Assembly: GCF_015220045.1 (NCBI RefSeq)
Contig: NZ_JADBGB010000001.1
Span: 2,199,001-2,263,000 of the forward strand
Origin: Marivivens aquimaris
GTDB taxonomy: Bacteria; Pseudomonadota; Alphaproteobacteria; Rhodobacterales; Rhodobacteraceae
Direction: 5' to 3'
Length of the DNA stretch: 64,000 nt
Made by a program: the position numbers and the translations under genes. This document shows, piece by piece, positions 15,274-23,252 of the stretch (its first letter is position 1; every line of letters begins with the position of its first letter). The notes below the pieces were generated by a model. It was not told where the DNA came from. It saw only the letters and a program-made list of their open reading frames with translations, and searched no databases.

Positions 15274-17307
15274 TTAGAAGTGTCCGAAACCGCGTTCGTC
15301 ACGATCACTGTTGCGGTTGCCGCCGGTGCCGGTCTTTGCAGCCGGAGCCGGAGCCATGTTGGCGTTGCCCTGATTGGCGAGCATTGCCTGGATCTGGGCC
15401 ATCATTTCCGGCGGAAGACCTTCGAGGCCCGCAGGGATGGCGGTCGACGTGTTCATGGCGCGCAGCGAGAAGCGTGCGATCTCGGAGCGGACATTTTCGG
15501 TTGCGGCCTGCATCTGGGCTGCCGAAGCGGCCAGTTCGTCCGCCTGCTGGCTGGTCGAGAGTGCCGACTTGGCGATCTCGCCCACTGCGACGTTGATTTG
15601 CGCCACACCGCGGGACTGTTCGTCCGAAGCGGTCGCGATGTCGCCGACCAGAGTGCGGACCTTTTCGATGTCATCCGCGATCGAGGTGAACGCGCTGGAA
15701 GTTTCGTCCGCGATGCGAACACCTTCCTGCACGCGGCTGGATGCGCTTTCGATCAGTTCGCTGGTTTCGCGGGCTGCCTTGGCGGAGCGGCCTGCGAGGT
15801 TGCGGACTTCCTGAGCGACGACTGCGAAACCGCGACCGTGCTGACCTGCGCGGGCTGCTTCAACAGCGGCGTTGAGCGCAAGCAGGTTGGTCTGGAACGC
15901 GATCTCGTCGATGACCTTGATGATCTTGGCGATGTCCTGGCTCGATGCGCGGATACCGTCCATTGCGTTGACCATCTCGCCGATCTTGACCTTGCCGTCC
16001 GACGCGACAACCGAAGCACCAACGACCAGATCGCGGGCCGAACCGGCTGCGGTGGCGTTGGATTTGACTTGGCTTTCGGTCTCTTCGGTCGAGGACGAAA
16101 CCTCGTCTACCGAGGACGATTGGATCTGCGAGTTCGTCGCGAGCGCTTGGCTGGCGCGGCTCATCTGATCCACGGTCGAAACGATCTGGCCGACCTGCGT
16201 GTTGATGGTGTTGAAGGCGGAGTTCAGCGAACCGAACGACCCTTCGAAGGCACGCATGATCGAACCGTAGGCACCTTCGAAGCGGCGGGTATCGACATTC
16301 ACGTCGAGGCGGCCCTGAACGATGCTGTTCGACAGGTTCTCGATCTCTTCGATGACGGCGCTGACGTGGTTGCTGATGCCGTCCAGTGTACCGAGAAGGG
16401 TGCGGAATTCGCCGCTGAAGCCTTCGGTGTTCGCCTGAACGTCGAGGTCACCGCGCAGGATGCTCTGACCCATGCGATCGGCTTCGCGCACGACACTGCG
16501 GAAGCGTTCACGAACGCTTTCCAGCGCTTCGTTGATGAAGGACTTTTCTCCGGGGAACTTCTCTAGGTCCGCATCAAAGTTGCCGTTCGCCAGTTCGGTC
16601 ACGAAGCCGATTGCTTTCTTCTTCGTGTCAATGTGAGCGGTGACCATTTCGTTGACCGCATCGACAACGCGCGAGAATTCTTCGCCGAACTTCGTGCTGT
16701 CAGCAGAAACCGAGATGAAGCCTTCGGTGTGCTTGCGGGCCATCATTTCGAATTCGGCAGCAAGTGCTTTGCCTTCGTTCGCGTTGTTCACAACCGAGGT
16801 CTGGTCCTGCCATTCCACGAAGACACCGATGAGCTTGCCGTCGGCATTGAAGCGCGGCGTGCCCATGAATGCGTAGTGGTGACCACCGACGGACAGACCG
16901 CCGTGATAGGTCTCTTTCAGACCGCCAATCATGCGGCGCTGGTGAGCGGGGTTCTTGTGGAAGTCATCGACACAAGTGCCCACGAGTTTGTCGGCCGAGA
17001 AGTTCGGCAGATCCTTGCGGATGTCTTGTTCGACGTCTTTAAACAGCTTGGTCGCGGACGAGTTCACATAGCGGATGACCATGTTTTCGTCGGCGATGGT
17101 GACCGGCGTACCGATAAGGTCGAGCAGGTTCTGCGCCGACATGTCGCCGATGATGTTATCCAGTTCAGGAGTCATAGTCGGAGATTTCTCAGTCATTTCA
17201 TCATTCCTAGGGGCGGGCTCGGGAGCAGGCTGCTTGGGGGAAGCCTTCGCCGTGCGAGTGATCTTGGAGGGGCTACTGCTGCTCTTTTTTTCAGTTTCGT
17301 CCGTCAT
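15274..17307 (-). CDS. Cytosolic chemoreceptor with PAS domain (TlpT/TlpC-like)
   Basis: The 677-residue protein has no signal peptide or membrane helix, so it should sit in a cytosolic cluster. Residues 1-45 are disordered and rich in Lys, Ser, Thr and Pro. A PAS domain follows (about 50-175, [20 protein letters not shown]). Poly-HAMP-like repeats span about 215-390 with the recurring NGNFD/RGDLDV/QGRLDV motif. The signalling domain (about 390-620) has the receptor hairpin [19 protein letters not shown] near 462 and [18 protein letters not shown] after it. The tail is Pro/Asn-rich and ends in GFGHF. It replaces the tlpT/tlpC genes of R. sphaeroides cheOp3, but no ParA-like ppfA gene lies here. 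Confidence 0.85.
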   Translation of the reverse strand: MTDETEKKSSSSPSKITRTAKASPKQPAPEPAPRNDEMTEKSPTMTPELDNIIGDMSAQNLLDLIGTPVTIADENMVIRYVNSSATKLFKDVEQDIRKDLPNFSADKLVGTCVDDFHKNPAHQRRMIGGLKETYHGGLSVGGHHYAFMGTPRFNADGKLIGVFVEWQDQTSVVNNANEGKALAAEFEMMARKHTEGFISVSADSTKFGEEFSRVVDAVNEMVTAHIDTKKKAIGFVTELANGNFDADLEKFPGEKSFINEALESVRERFRSVVREADRMGQSILRGDLDVQANTEGFSGEFRTLLGTLDGISNHVSAVIEEIENLSNSIVQGRLDVNVDTRRFEGAYGSIMRAFEGSFGSLNSAFNTINTQVGQIVSTVDQMSRASQALATNSQIQSSSVDEVSSSTEETESQVKSNATAAGSARDLVVGASVVASDGKVKIGEMVNAMDGIRASSQDIAKIIKVIDEIAFQTNLLALNAAVEAARAGQHGRGFAVVAQEVRNLAGRSAKAARETSELIESASSRVQEGVRIADETSSAFTSIADDIEKVRTLVGDIATASDEQSRGVAQINVAVGEIAKSALSTSQQADELAASAAQMQAATENVRSEIARFSLRAMNTSTAIPAGLEGLPPEMMAQIQAMLANQGNANMAPAPAAKTGTGGNRNSDRDERGFGHF

Positions 17308-17316
17308 GGTGCCTCG

Positions 17317-17847
17317 TCAGAGCATTTCTGCTGGCAACGAGATGTCGCTGTCCGAAACGAGGACCTGTACATCCAAGAGGATCGATACGCGCTCTCCGAT
17401 CTTGCCGATGCCGGAGATGACCGAACGCCCGCCTTTTCCGAACTGGCCGTGTGCATCGACCTGGCTCGGCGGGATTTCGAGTACTTCGCTCACGCCGTCG
17501 ACGATGAGGCCGATCAGGGCGTCAGCAACATCCATGACGATCACAACAGTGCGGTCATCGTAGGGACGTTCTTCCATGCCGAAACGCAGGCGTGCGTCCA
17601 TCAGCGGAATGACTTTGCCGCGCAGGTTGATCACGCCCTTCACGTAGTGGGGCATGTCCGGCACGGACATGATGCGTTGCATACCGACGATCTCGGTCAC
17701 AACGCCGATGCCGACGCCGTATTCTTCGTCCGCCAGCGCGAACGTGAGGTACATATCATCGACGTTATCTGCATCCGCGAATGCGGCGTCTCCCCGCGCG
17801 GCGGCCGCGTTCAGGGCATCTTCGGTGAGTTGAGCTGCTTCGGTCAT
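17317..17847 (-). CDS. cheW: Chemotaxis coupling protein CheW
   Basis: The 176-residue protein is a single CheW fold with a 30-residue acidic/Ala-rich N-terminal extension. It contains LADEEYGVGIGVVTEIVGMQ, the VKGVINLRGKVIPLMDAR core and LIVDGVSEVLEIP. CheW links receptors to CheA P5 domains. Two P5 partners are encoded in the same operon (cheA3 and cheA4). It follows cheB after 18 bases and precedes the receptor by 9. Confidence 0.93.
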   Translation of the reverse strand: MTEAAQLTEDALNAAAARGDAAFADADNVDDMYLTFALADEEYGVGIGVVTEIVGMQRIMSVPDMPHYVKGVINLRGKVIPLMDARLRFGMEERPYDDRTVVIVMDVADALIGLIVDGVSEVLEIPPSQVDAHGQFGKGGRSVISGIGKIGERVSILLDVQVLVSDSDISLPAEML

Positions 17848-17865
17848 AGCGGGGTTCCTTCAGCT

Positions 17866-18957
17866 TCAGGGTTGTTTCAGTGAGGGGCGCACAGGTGCCC
17901 CCATCGCGTGGGTCATGGCGGCGGGGATATCTTCGAGCGGCAACATCTTTGACGCGGCCCCCATCTGGTGAGCAGCCTGAGGCATGCCGTAGACGACACA
18001 GGTTGCTTCATTCTGTGCAAACGTCGCGCCGCCTGCGCGACGAATGGACAGCATTCCTTCGGCACCGTCGCGGCCCATGCCGGTCAGGATCGACGCCGAA
18101 CACCGTCGGCCGCATTCTTTGGCGACCGAGTGGAAAAGTACGTCGACCGACGGACGCGAATAGCAGACCGGATCGCCGTCGATCAGCGAAACGCGGTAGC
18201 CCATCGAGAACCGGACGAGCATCATGTGGCGCGTCCCGCCAGGAGCCAGCAGAATGCGGCCCGGCTGGACGATATCGCCGTCTTTCGCTTCGCGGACATC
18301 CATCGGGCAGATGGTGTTCAGACGCGCGGCGAACGACGCGGTGAAACCTTCGGGCATGTGCTGCACGATCACGACGCCAGGCGAGTTCGCGGGGAACAGC
18401 GGCAACATGGTCGACAGCGCCTGAATGCCGCCCGTCGAAGCTCCGATCGCATGAACCCACGACGCAGCGCGGCCCGCAGGCACTTGGATCGGCGCAGCGC
18501 CGAGTGCTTCGGCAATCACGCGGCTCTTATTCGACGCCAGACCGGTCTTGGCCGTGGCAGCTTCGCGGATGCGCTGGCAGACATCGACCATCATGCTCGC
18601 GAGGCCGATGTTGGTGCCGCCCTGTGGTTTCGAGATGATATCGACCGCACCGGCTTCGACCGCTTGCAGCGCAACGCTGCGGTTGCCCGTGGTCGCCGAC
18701 GAAATCACGATCGTCGGGATCGGCGTGGATTTCATATAGCTGCGCATGAACGTCAGCCCGTCCATGCTCGGCATTTCGAGGTCGAGCGTAATCACATCCG
18801 GACGCATCCGTTGCATCAGGTCGAGCGCTTGCTCGCCATTCGACGCAAAGCCGACCACTTCGAGGTCCGGCTCGCGATCAATGCCCATGGCCAGCACGCG
18901 ACGGATCATGGCGCTGTCATCGACAATCAATACACGGATGGGCTGGGAAGACGGCAT
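17866..18957 (-). CDS. cheB: Protein-glutamate methylesterase CheB
   Basis: This is a 363-residue, two-domain protein. The receiver domain (1-125) has D13/D14 and phospho-acceptor D59 (VITLDLEMPSMDG). The esterase domain (about 165-350) has Ser174 in IGASTGG, His200 in VQHMPEG and Asp297 in LTGMGRDGAEG, the expected catalytic triad. CheB removes methyl groups from receptor glutamates and is activated by phosphorylation. Its start codon shares a base with the cheR stop (TAATG), so translation is coupled. Confidence 0.94.
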   Translation of the reverse strand: MPSSQPIRVLIVDDSAMIRRVLAMGIDREPDLEVVGFASNGEQALDLMQRMRPDVITLDLEMPSMDGLTFMRSYMKSTPIPTIVISSATTGNRSVALQAVEAGAVDIISKPQGGTNIGLASMMVDVCQRIREAATAKTGLASNKSRVIAEALGAAPIQVPAGRAASWVHAIGASTGGIQALSTMLPLFPANSPGVVIVQHMPEGFTASFAARLNTICPMDVREAKDGDIVQPGRILLAPGGTRHMMLVRFSMGYRVSLIDGDPVCYSRPSVDVLFHSVAKECGRRCSASILTGMGRDGAEGMLSIRRAGGATFAQNEATCVVYGMPQAAHQMGAASKMLPLEDIPAAMTHAMGAPVRPSLKQP

Positions 18958-19772
18958 TATGCGGCACTCCCCAGAGGTTTACGGCTGATGCTGGTCGCGA
19001 CGTTTTCCCAGCGGTTCGACAGTTCGCGAACGCTTTCGGTCACCGAAGTGATTAGGAAACCATCGGGCTCCGTCACATCGTAGATCGCATTGATAGTCGC
19101 CTTTTGATCAGCGACATCAAAGTAATAGAGGATGTTACGGCAGAACACGACTTGGAACGGCTGCTTGAACGGGTACGGCTGCGTCTTCAGGTTCAGACGG
19201 CGGAACGTGCAGCGGCTGCGGATCGCGTCGTTGACCTGATACTGGCCCATACCGACCGGCGTGAAGTATTTGTTCAGCAGTCCCGGCGGCACCTGTTCGA
19301 GCTGGCGCTGACCGAAGATACCGGCCTCCGCACGCTCGACGACCGGCGCACTGATGTCGGTGCCGAGGATCGACACGCGGCGCAGCGCATCCATGCCCAG
19401 CGCCTCGGCGATGATGATCGCGAGCGTGTAGGCTTCGTCGCCAGTGGAGCAAGCGGCGCTCCAGATGCGGATGTCCTGACGCTTTGCCAGCTTGGGCAGG
19501 ATCATGTCGCGGAATTTGTCGAGCACATCCATTTCGCGGAAGAAATAGGTGTGGTTGGTCGATGCGGCGTGCATGACGGCCAGCTGGAGGTCGTGCTCCG
19601 CGCTGTCACCAAGGCGACGCGACATTTCGGCAAGACGCTCGATGTTGAACGCCCTCTGAACGCGGTTCAGGCGCTGAAGAAGGAGGTCCTTCTTCTGGTC
19701 GGTGTAGTGGATGCCACACCGTTGGCCGAGCCACGACCGGATTTGTTCGAAACCGGCTTCTTCGTTAATCAT
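18957..19772 (-). CDS. cheR: Chemoreceptor methyltransferase CheR
   Basis: The protein has 271 residues from the ATG at 19770-19772, which overlaps the cheA4 stop as ATGA. A longer frame start at 19802 would extend into cheA4. The N-terminal helical domain (about 1-85) ends with ASTNHTYFFRE. The SAM-binding domain has IRIWSAACSTGDEAYTLAI, GTDISAPVVERAEAGIF and VVFCRNILYYFD. CheR methylates receptor glutamates using S-adenosylmethionine. No C-terminal extension or receptor fusion is present. Confidence 0.93.
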   Translation of the reverse strand: MINEEAGFEQIRSWLGQRCGIHYTDQKKDLLLQRLNRVQRAFNIERLAEMSRRLGDSAEHDLQLAVMHAASTNHTYFFREMDVLDKFRDMILPKLAKRQDIRIWSAACSTGDEAYTLAIIIAEALGMDALRRVSILGTDISAPVVERAEAGIFGQRQLEQVPPGLLNKYFTPVGMGQYQVNDAIRSRCTFRRLNLKTQPYPFKQPFQVVFCRNILYYFDVADQKATINAIYDVTEPDGFLITSVTESVRELSNRWENVATSISRKPLGSAA

Positions 19773-20974
19773 TTCGCTGCTCCTGCTGCCAAGCGCTCGC
19801 AATCGAGAACCAGCGCAACTTCGCCGGTGCCGAGCAGAGCGCAGCCCCAGCTCGCGCGGACGGAAGCGAGTTTGCCGACAAGCGGCTTCATGACGACCTG
19901 TTGGCGGTCGAGCACTTCATCCACCGGAATGGCGATCGGGCCGGTTGCGGTGTTGAAGACGACGAGGATCGGCGGCACCGGCTTCCGGCCCTCACCATGC
20001 GTTGCCTCGTTGAAGAACTCGTCCAGACGCACGATGGGGATCATCGTGCCCCGCAGCTTGAGAAGCTCACGGTTCTGGTCGGCCGAGACGTGCATCAGCT
20101 CTTCGCGGTCGGGACGGGCGATCTCGGAAACAACGTCGATCGGAACCGCAAACAGCGTCGCGCCGAGGCGCAGGATGATACAGTCGAGGAAGGCCAGCGA
20201 CACAGGAATGAAGAGCGACACACGCGTGCCGTGTCCTGCCGTACTGTCGACAGCGATGCGGCCACGCAGTGCCACCATCGTTGCGTTCAGAACGTCCATG
20301 CCGACACCGCGCCCCGACAGGTTGCTGACGACTTCCGCCGTCGAGAAACCGGGCTCGAAGATCACGCGCCAGAGCACGGAGGGTTCGGGTTCTTCTTCTG
20401 GGCCAAAGAAGCCACGCTTGCGGGCGATGGCAAGGATCTTGTCCCGTGCAAGGCCGCGACCGTCATCTTCGACGACGATACGGACTTCGCTGCCGACCTG
20501 GCTCGCGGCCAGACGGATCTGCCCCCGTTCGCCCTTTCCGGCTGCGATACGTTCTTCGGTGCCTTCAAGACCGTGGTCTGCCGCGTTCCGCAGAACGTGC
20601 AGCAGAGGGTCATAGAGTTTATCGGCAACGAGTTTGTCGATGGCGGTATCACCGCCTTCGATGACGAGGTCGATCTTCTTCTTCGTCTGACGCTCAAGTT
20701 CCCGCACCATGCGGCGCAGACGCTTGAAGACATCATCCATAGGAACAAGACGGAGTTCGGTAGCGACGTCCTGGACTTCTCGGACAATCATGGTGAGGCG
20801 GTGGACAGCTGCATCGAAGGACGCCAGATCCAGACCCTGTAGGTCAGGCGAATGCACGGTTTCGGAAACGCTGAGAGAAAGCTCTCCAACGAGGTCCATC
20901 AACCGGCTGATTTTTTCTGACGACACCCGGACGAGACCGGTATCTGTCGATGTTTCTGGTTGTGCGCTCATCAA
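19769..20974 (-). CDS. cheA4: Histidine kinase CheA4 type (P3-P4-P5, no Hpt)
   Basis: The protein has 401 residues. It starts directly at the dimerisation helices (about 15-75, SEKISRLMDLVGELSLSVSE). The HATPase domain has the N box LLHVLRNAADHGLEG, the G1 box DDGRGLARDKI and the G2 box SGRGVGMDVL, all intact. The C-terminal 135 residues are P5. There is no P1 histidine domain, so the kinase must phosphorylate another protein in trans, which fits the P1 of the 1103-residue partner at 11435-14746. This division is known for CheA4/CheA3 of R. sphaeroides. A candidate sigma-54 site lies upstream at 21046-21060. Confidence 0.92.
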   Translation of the reverse strand: MMSAQPETSTDTGLVRVSSEKISRLMDLVGELSLSVSETVHSPDLQGLDLASFDAAVHRLTMIVREVQDVATELRLVPMDDVFKRLRRMVRELERQTKKKIDLVIEGGDTAIDKLVADKLYDPLLHVLRNAADHGLEGTEERIAAGKGERGQIRLAASQVGSEVRIVVEDDGRGLARDKILAIARKRGFFGPEEEPEPSVLWRVIFEPGFSTAEVVSNLSGRGVGMDVLNATMVALRGRIAVDSTAGHGTRVSLFIPVSLAFLDCIILRLGATLFAVPIDVVSEIARPDREELMHVSADQNRELLKLRGTMIPIVRLDEFFNEATHGEGRKPVPPILVVFNTATGPIAIPVDEVLDRQQVVMKPLVGKLASVRASWGCALLGTGEVALVLDCERLAAGAAK

Positions 20975-21045
20975 TTAAGTCCTTGATACAGAAGCCGGAA
21001 CTTGTCCGTTGTGGCGAGCCCGCCTCTGTCATTCATCTGCGGTCT

Positions 21046-21060
21046 GCAAGCTTCAGGCCA
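21046..21060 (-). promoter_or_regulatory. Possible sigma-54 promoter before cheA4
   Basis: The minus strand reads TGGCCT-GAAGC-TTGC. GG and GC are correctly spaced and the -12 block is perfect, but the -24 block has two mismatches. The predicted start is near 21034, 60 bases before cheA4. It would add a second input to an operon that also has the sigma-28 site at 21630-21656. Confidence 0.4.
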
Positions 21061-21075
21061 ATTCGGAACAGCTTT

Positions 21076-21384
21076 TTACGCTGCTTCGTCGTCGCCACGC
21101 TCGTAGTTGTAGATGCACACCCCGTCGAAGCCCGTAGACTTGAACAGGAAGGTCTTCTTCATTGAATCCAGGAAGCCGCCGTGCTTCTTTTCATAGTTCT
21201 TGAGATCATTGACGTTCTGGAAGAACACATTGATCGAAACATCCCCCTCTTTGCTAATCACGACATTCAACCCTGTGAGGTTGCAGGACGGGATAGCATT
21301 GCCGAGCGCCTCGATGACAAACGGGGCAGCGATTTGCGCGGCATCGAGATTGGGGAACTTCAGGTGATAGGTTTTTGATAGCAT
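21076..21384 (-). CDS. Unrecognised 102-residue protein leading the chemosensory operon
   Basis: The protein is soluble and of mixed alpha/beta character (YHLKFPNLDAAQIAAPFVIE, then NVVISKEGDVSINVFFQNV, then GVCIYNYERGDDEAA). I recognise no family. It lies 101 bases before cheA4 in the same direction and is the first gene after the perfect FliA promoter, with a leader of about 240 bases (21385-21623) in which I see no other gene. Its position suggests a chemotaxis role, unproven. Confidence 0.6.
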   Translation of the reverse strand: MLSKTYHLKFPNLDAAQIAAPFVIEALGNAIPSCNLTGLNVVISKEGDVSINVFFQNVNDLKNYEKKHGGFLDSMKKTFLFKSTGFDGVCIYNYERGDDEAA

Positions 21385-21629
21385 TTGGCCCAGGTCCCTT
21401 GATCTGTCACGGGCCTAGAAACGGTGCATTCAACCGAAATGTGATATACCCGAAAGTATGGGGTGGGGCAGTTTTATACGGTTACTTCGGGTTAACTGCA
21501 CCTTCGAGGCCCTAAAGACTCCTGTCGCGCTTGGGCCTTACCCTTTGGGAGTGTCAAGAAACCGGACTCTGACTTTTTACCGACAGCGCGGAGCCGACAG
21601 CTCGACACGCTTTTCTTCACAGTTCCTGC

Positions 21630-21656
21630 TTATCGGCACGGGAATTCCCCGTTTTA
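21630..21656 (-). promoter_or_regulatory. Perfect sigma-28 (FliA) promoter for the chemosensory operon
   Basis: On the minus strand TAAA (21653-21656) and GCCGATAA (21630-21637) are separated by exactly 15 bases, the full FliA consensus. Transcription would start near 21623 and run into the 102-residue gene and cheA4. It is divergent from and only 39 bases away from the fleT sigma-54 site. Confidence 0.9.
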
Positions 21657-21660
21657 GGGC

Positions 21661-21690
21661 AATTTGCAAAAAAATTTGCGGCAAAATTCG
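21661..21690 (+). promoter_or_regulatory. Possible activator-binding region upstream of fleT
   Basis: AATTTGC occurs twice (21661-21667 and 21673-21679), 12 bases apart, in an A/T-rich stretch just upstream of the fleT sigma-54 site and downstream of the divergent sigma-28 site. A FleQ enhancer is one possible reading. This is a guess from repeat structure only. Confidence 0.25.
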
Positions 21691-21694
21691 GACG

Positions 21695-21709
21695 TGGCAC
21701 GGTCTGTGC
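21695..21709 (+). promoter_or_regulatory. Sigma-54 promoter for fleT-fliEFGHIJ
   Basis: TGGCAC-GGTCT-GTGC has a perfect -24 block and one mismatch in the -12 block. RNA would start near 21721, 23 bases before the fleT ATG, which has a CGGAGGGA ribosome site. Confidence 0.85.
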
Positions 21710-21743
21710 TTTTCCAACTGCGTACACCAACGCGGAGGGAGCC

Positions 21744-22880
21744 ATGCCCCAGATCCATATCGTAGACGTCGAATTCACCGCAGCAGCTCAGATTGCAGAG
21801 CTTCTGGAACGCCGCCGCATTCAGATCGGGAAAGGAACCGTACAAGAGTGTGACAGTGAAGTTATCGTCGTCTCGTCCAAGGTGGAAGCTGCATCGGGCG
21901 GCACCCGCGGTCTGATCGACGCCGTCCGCAAGGTAGGCGCCAAGACCGTCATCATCGTGACCGAGGGCGCGACCCACTACGAGGAGGCCCCCGAACTGGG
22001 CGGACGTCTCGTACGTGTCAGCATCCCGACCATCGACGCGCCGCTTCTCCAGAACGCTGCGCTTCTGACACTGGGCAACATGTTGGGCGGCATCGTTGGT
22101 GCCATGGCCGCCGCAACGCCGTCGACCGCAAAGCTCATCGACCTGAGCCGCCGCGTCGCCCGCTCGGACGTCACCGTGTTCATCAACGGCCCGACCGGCT
22201 CGGGCAAAGAAGTCCTCGCCCGCCAGATCCACAGCGCATCGCGCCGCGCCGACAAGCCGTTCGTTGCCATCAACTGCGCCGCGATCCCCGAAAACATGCT
22301 CGAAGCGATCCTGTTCGGTCACGAAAAAGGTGCCTTCACCGGCGCATCGACCGGCAACAAGGGCATCATCCGCGCAGCCGACGGCGGCACGCTGCTGCTC
22401 GACGAAGTGTCTGAAATGCCGATGGGTTTGCAGTCGAAACTGCTCCGCGTGCTTCAGGAACGCGCCGTCACCCCGATCGGCTCGCAGACCGAAGTCGCCG
22501 TCGATATCCGCATCGTCGCCACCTCCAACCGCAACATGCCCGAAGAGGTTCGCGCAGGCCGTTTCCGCGAAGACCTTTTCTACCGTCTCAATGTGTTCCC
22601 GCTCGCCACGCAGGCACTGAACATGCGTAACGAAGACGTTCCGGTGCTTGCTGCGGTTCTGACCGCCCGTCACTGCCCCGCCGACATGAAGCTGCCGCTG
22701 CTGACTGCCGAAGCGCTCTGCGCACTTCAGGCGCACCACTGGCCGGGCAACGTCCGTGAGCTGGAAAACGTCATCCAGCGCGCGCTGGTTCTTTGTGAAA
22801 ACGACCGCATCACGCCCGACGATCTGGTGATCGACGCCGGCGAGACCCTCAGCCTGCCCGACATGGCAGAGGCCATCTAA
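21744..22880 (+). CDS. fleT: Sigma-54 activator FleT, lacking a DNA-binding domain
   Basis: The protein has 378 residues. The N-terminal domain (about 1-110) is not a standard receiver. The AAA+ domain (about 125-350) has Walker A GPTGSGKE, the sigma-54 contact loop KGAFTGAS, Walker B GGTLLLDEVSEM and the arginine region RFREDLFYRLNVFP. The protein ends at about 378 after LPDMAEAI without any Fis-type helix-turn-helix. R. sphaeroides FleT has the same architecture and the same place before fliE. It works with FleQ (43916-45013), which supplies DNA binding, to form the class III activator. It is itself driven by a sigma-54 site, giving a cascade. Confidence 0.92.
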   Translation: MPQIHIVDVEFTAAAQIAELLERRRIQIGKGTVQECDSEVIVVSSKVEAASGGTRGLIDAVRKVGAKTVIIVTEGATHYEEAPELGGRLVRVSIPTIDAPLLQNAALLTLGNMLGGIVGAMAAATPSTAKLIDLSRRVARSDVTVFINGPTGSGKEVLARQIHSASRRADKPFVAINCAAIPENMLEAILFGHEKGAFTGASTGNKGIIRAADGGTLLLDEVSEMPMGLQSKLLRVLQERAVTPIGSQTEVAVDIRIVATSNRNMPEEVRAGRFREDLFYRLNVFPLATQALNMRNEDVPVLAAVLTARHCPADMKLPLLTAEALCALQAHHWPGNVRELENVIQRALVLCENDRITPDDLVIDAGETLSLPDMAEAI

Positions 22881-22907
22881 ACCCCTCCTTAATAAAGGTA
22901 TCGAGCA

Positions 22908-23225
22908 ATGAGTATCGGAGGAATTTCCAGCAACATGTCTCCACTTCAGCTGCTGCAGGAAGCACAGCGCGAAGTGAAGAACCCAGCGGTACAGGCACCG
23001 CAGGGCGAGGATTTCCAGTCACGGGTGAAGGGGGCGTTCGAAGACCTCCACGCCGCACAGACACAAGCGCGCTCAAGCGCGACCGCATTCGAAATGGGCC
23101 AAGAACAGGACTTGGCCGGCGTGATGATCGACCAGCAGGTCGCGTCCCTTTCGATGCAGCTGACTTTGCAGGTCCGGAACAAGGCGCTGACTGCCTACCG
23201 CGACATCATGAACATGCCCGTCTGA
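22908..23225 (+). CDS. fliE: Rod/MS-ring adaptor FliE
   Basis: The 105-residue protein is the usual size. The conserved C-terminal half is clear (GVMIDQQVASLSMQLTLQVR, then NKALTAYRDIMNMPV). FliE joins the MS ring to the proximal rod and is exported early. It follows fleT by 27 bases. Confidence 0.94.
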   Translation: MSIGGISSNMSPLQLLQEAQREVKNPAVQAPQGEDFQSRVKGAFEDLHAAQTQARSSATAFEMGQEQDLAGVMIDQQVASLSMQLTLQVRNKALTAYRDIMNMPV

Positions 23226-23252
23226 TCGGGACGGACAAACAGGAACTGAACT

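Noticed and set aside
14818..16566. Plus-strand open frame of 582 codons opposite cheY and the receptor gene
   Set aside because: Complement of well-supported coding sequence in a GC-rich genome; composition is artefactual.
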